From assembly GCA_965657945.1 (NCBI GenBank), contig CBFHPW010000002.1, forward strand, positions 108,494-172,493: DNA of 64,000 nucleotides, in the 5' to 3' direction. Shown here in pieces: positions 61,738 through 64,000 of this stretch (the first letter of the stretch is position 1; each line of letters begins with the position of its first letter). A program made the position numbers and the translations under genes. A model generated the notes under the pieces. The model did not search any database and was not told the origin of the DNA. It worked only from the letters and a program-made list of their open reading frames with translations. This DNA is from CAJJDF01 sp965657945 (GTDB taxonomy: Bacteria; Bacteroidota; Bacteroidia; Flavobacteriales_D; CAJJDF01).

Positions 61738-63693
61738 CTATTTCCCTTCCAATTTATCTTTTAAGTTTTGCAAATCAATCATATCTCCAAGAGTAGATGC
61801 AGCATTCCCTGTATTTACTTTCTTCATATTCTTAGCAGTGCTTGCTTTTTCTTGTTTTGCTTCTTTTTCTTGAACTTCTTCAAACGTTCTTGTATGAGAA
61901 AGGATAATCTTTCCGTTAGAGTTATCAAACTCCAACACTACAAAATCCAATACTTCGTCCAATTTAGCTTTTTCACCGTCATTCTTTTTCAAGTGACGAG
62001 CTGGTGCGTATCCTTCGATACCGTAAGGCAATGATACTACTGCTCCAGATTTAGCTTCAACTTTGATAACAGTTCCTTGGTGAACAGATCCTTCTGTGAA
62101 TACAGATTCGAATTGCTCCCATGGCTTTTCTTCAAGTTGTTTGTGTCCTAAAGAAAGTTTTCTATTCTCTTGGTCAAGTTCCATTACTACCACTTCCAAT
62201 TCGTCACCTACGTTACAGAATTCAGATGGGTGTTTGATTTTCTTGTTCCAAGACAAGTCAGATACGTGAATTAATCCATCAATTCCTGGCTCAAGCTCAG
62301 TAAATACTCCAAAGTTTGTGAAGTTTCTTACAGTTGACTTGTGTTGAGAACCTACTGGGTATTTAGTTGCGATTCCTTCCCATGGATCTGGAGAAAGTTG
62401 TTTCACACCTAAAGACATTTTTCTTTCTTCTCTATCTAGAGTTAAGATTTGTGCTTCGATTTCATCTCCAACGTTTACGAAATCTTGTGCAGATCTCAAG
62501 TGTTGTGACCACGACATTTCAGATACGTGGATAAGACCTTCTACTCCGTCAGCAATTTCAACAAATGCTCCGTAATCAGCCATTACTACCACTTTTCCTT
62601 TTACGTTGTCCCCTACTTTCAATCCTTCATCCAATGAATCCCATGGGTGTTTCTCTAATTGTTTCAATCCAAGAGCAATTCTCTTCTTGTCGTCATTAAA
62701 GTCAAGGATAACCACGTTGATTTTTTCGTCAAGAGTAACAATTTCTTCTGGATGCTTGATTCTCTTCCAAGAAAGGTCAGTAATATGGATCAATCCATCT
62801 ACACCTCCAAGGTCAACGAATACTCCGTATGAAGTAACATTCTTAACAATACCTTGTAATACCTGTCCTTTTTCAAGACCAGACATAATTTGTTTTTTCT
62901 GCTCTTCCAATTCTGCTTCGATAAGCGCTTTGTGTGAAACAACAACGTTTTTGAATTCATGGTTGATTTTTACCACCTTGAACTCCATGTTTTTTCCAAC
63001 AAACTCATCGTAATCTCTAATTGGCTTCACATCAATTTGTGAACCTGGCAAGAAAGCTTCAATTCCAAAAACATCAGCAATCAATCCTCCTTTTGTTCTA
63101 GATTTTACTCTACCAGTAATGATTTCTCCTGTTTCTAAACATTCGTTTACTTTCAACCATGCTCTATGAACTCGAGCAATTTTGTGCGAAACTTCTAATT
63201 GTCCTTTCTTGTTTTCAAGTCTTTCTACAATCAATTCTACTTCGTCACCAATCGCCAAGTCTGGGTTGTATCTAAATTCATTGATAGGTACAACTCCTTC
63301 AGATTTGTAATCTAAGTTAATTACTACTTCTCTATCTCCAATCGCTGTCACCTTTCCAGTTACCAACTCTTTGTTTTTGATAGACTTCAAAGTACCTTCA
63401 TACTTTGCTTCAATTGCTTTTGCTTCTTCGTCAGAGTAAGTTTCGCCTGCAGCGTATTTATCCCAATCAAAATTTTCTAAGTCAATTTTTTCTTCTTCAG
63501 ATTTTCTTTCAGCAACAATTTCTTTTACCTCATCATCTGCTTCAGTTTCAACAGCTTCTTTTGTTGTCACATCTTTCTTTACCAACTTTTCAGTCGATAC
63601 CGCTTCTGTGTTTTCTGTTACTGTTTCATTTACTTGATTTTCAACTGCTTCTGGTGTAGATTCAGCTGCTTTGTCTTCTGTATTTTCAGACAT
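61738..63693 (-). CDS. rpsA: 30S ribosomal protein S1
   Basis: S1 is the large RNA-binding protein of the 30S subunit that helps load mRNA. The 651-residue protein has an acidic N-terminal extension (~1-95) common in Bacteroidota, then six S1 (OB) domains. Their typical pattern G-x-V-x-x-x-x-x-x-G-x-x-V appears at GKVTAIGDREVVINL, GRVKSRTKGGLIADV, GIVKNVTSYGVFVDLGGVDG, GKVVVMADYGAFVEI, VRNFTNFGVFTEL and GTVIKVEAKSGAVV. Shine-Dalgarno-poor translation in this phylum probably depends on it. The gene has a promoter box at 63791-63798 and a leader of about 95 bases. Confidence 0.95.
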   Translation of the reverse strand: MSENTEDKAAESTPEAVENQVNETVTENTEAVSTEKLVKKDVTTKEAVETEADDEVKEIVAERKSEEEKIDLENFDWDKYAAGETYSDEEAKAIEAKYEGTLKSIKNKELVTGKVTAIGDREVVINLDYKSEGVVPINEFRYNPDLAIGDEVELIVERLENKKGQLEVSHKIARVHRAWLKVNECLETGEIITGRVKSRTKGGLIADVFGIEAFLPGSQIDVKPIRDYDEFVGKNMEFKVVKINHEFKNVVVSHKALIEAELEEQKKQIMSGLEKGQVLQGIVKNVTSYGVFVDLGGVDGLIHITDLSWKRIKHPEEIVTLDEKINVVILDFNDDKKRIALGLKQLEKHPWDSLDEGLKVGDNVKGKVVVMADYGAFVEIADGVEGLIHVSEMSWSQHLRSAQDFVNVGDEIEAQILTLDREERKMSLGVKQLSPDPWEGIATKYPVGSQHKSTVRNFTNFGVFTELEPGIDGLIHVSDLSWNKKIKHPSEFCNVGDELEVVVMELDQENRKLSLGHKQLEEKPWEQFESVFTEGSVHQGTVIKVEAKSGAVVSLPYGIEGYAPARHLKKNDGEKAKLDEVLDFVVLEFDNSNGKIILSHTRTFEEVQEKEAKQEKASTAKNMKKVNTGNAASTLGDMIDLQNLKDKLEGK

Positions 63694-63790
63694 AGTGTGA
63701 TATTTGTATCTCGGTATTCAGCAATTGCGAGAGCGTTTATAATTGAGTTAAAAAGAATCCTGTGCTGACTGGATTTTCCATTATGGACTG

Positions 63791-63798
63791 CAAAAGTA
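63791..63798 (-). promoter_or_regulatory. -7 element for rpsA
   Basis: Minus-strand TACTTTTG is a perfect -7 box with TTGG 17 bases upstream as the best -33 candidate. It gives a 5' leader of about 95 bases before the rpsA ATG (63693), long enough for autogenous control. No specific S1-binding fold was identified. Confidence 0.45.
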
Positions 63799-64000
63799 GT
63801 GATTTTTATTTAAAACCAAGGGGTTTAGGTAGGTTTTTGTTTCGCCTTATGTCTATTTAATTCCAATCCTGCGATCAAGCAACATTCCGTTGCAATGAAA
63901 GCAACCAAATCACTGTGTTTCTCGCCTCGATTTCAACTCATAATTACTCAAAAATATCTCTTCTCGCGATAGATAATCCTTGAGTTGTAAAAAGAAAGGA
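63799..64000. other. Window end without a recognised gene
   Basis: Together with the rpsA leader (63694-63798) this makes a 307-base gap. I see no open frame longer than about 25 codons with a plausible start, no hairpin-plus-T terminator and no repeat. It may contain the promoter of a gene beyond the window. Confidence 0.4.

Noticed and set aside
1..64000. CRISPR arrays, insertion sequences, integrases or phage genes
   Set aside because: No short regularly spaced direct repeats with unique spacers and no transposase or integrase motif were seen; the only arrays are coding repeats.

Overview
The window is a chromosomal segment of a Bacteroidota bacterium, most likely a member of the Flavobacteriales. 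The evidence is a low G+C content, near absence of Shine-Dalgarno sites, repeated promoters of the TTTR-N19-TAnnTTTG type, a TonB-dependent receptor with a carboxypeptidase-like plug extension, type IX secretion (PorQ plus several proteins with type A or type B sorting domains), and many K-E-E/S-K-E-E surface-lipoprotein signals. I see no intact insertion sequence, CRISPR array, prophage or replication origin. Most of the window is ordinary core genome with a few accessory surface-protein loci.

Layout. 0.1-7.5 kb: TonB-dependent receptor, M23 peptidase, MerR regulator, a pterin pair (PTPS-type enzyme and GTP cyclohydrolase I), BI-1 membrane protein, an overlooked 31-residue membrane microprotein with its own promoter, and a GH3-family acyl-adenylating protein. 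7.6-13.7 kb: an accessory surface module of one tail-fibre-like secreted protein, three tandem mosaic lipoprotein genes with an exact 792-bp period, and a large T9SS cargo protein. 13.7-25.7 kb: dxr-rseP-small membrane protein, a histidine kinase, a DUF6495-like gene, then on the minus strand dxs, tilS, a YceI lipoprotein and an orphan biotin carrier; small envelope genes follow. 25.8-31.9 kb: gcvH, tonB-like, small lipoprotein, helical-repeat protein, sufA-sufB (no sufC/D/S follows), and a dihaem cytochrome c peroxidase lipoprotein.

32.0-43.9 kb is the most unusual part: a 3048-residue T9SS type-B adhesin with 23 HYR/Ig-like repeats, the first nine arranged as three triplets whose third member always carries a foreign domain inserted at the same point; upstream is a frameshifted small secreted-protein gene and an AT-rich region with three copies of a GTAATATTGT motif leading to a PAS/LuxR-type regulator. 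44-50.6 kb: panB, a GT-C-like membrane protein, clpS, tRNA-Arg(ACG) with an unusual A19-U56 tertiary pair, a PLP-binding YggS protein, a fatty acid desaturase and a thiolase. 50.8-63.8 kb: DUF3109, SpoIID-like, lpxB, small membrane protein, porQ, two Kazal-type lipoproteins, lon, a fragment of a T9SS tail, a Qnr-like pentapeptide protein, a T9SS cargo, a STAS protein, pyrB, pyrR and rpsA.

Together the genes support isoprenoid precursor synthesis (dxs, dxr), envelope biogenesis (lpxB, rseP, M23, SpoIID), T9SS-dependent surface display (porQ and its cargo), protein quality control (lon, clpS), Fe-S and lipoyl/biotin cofactor proteins, and pyrimidine synthesis. Start codons were moved to internal ATGs where promoter position, signal peptide or gene overlap argued for it.
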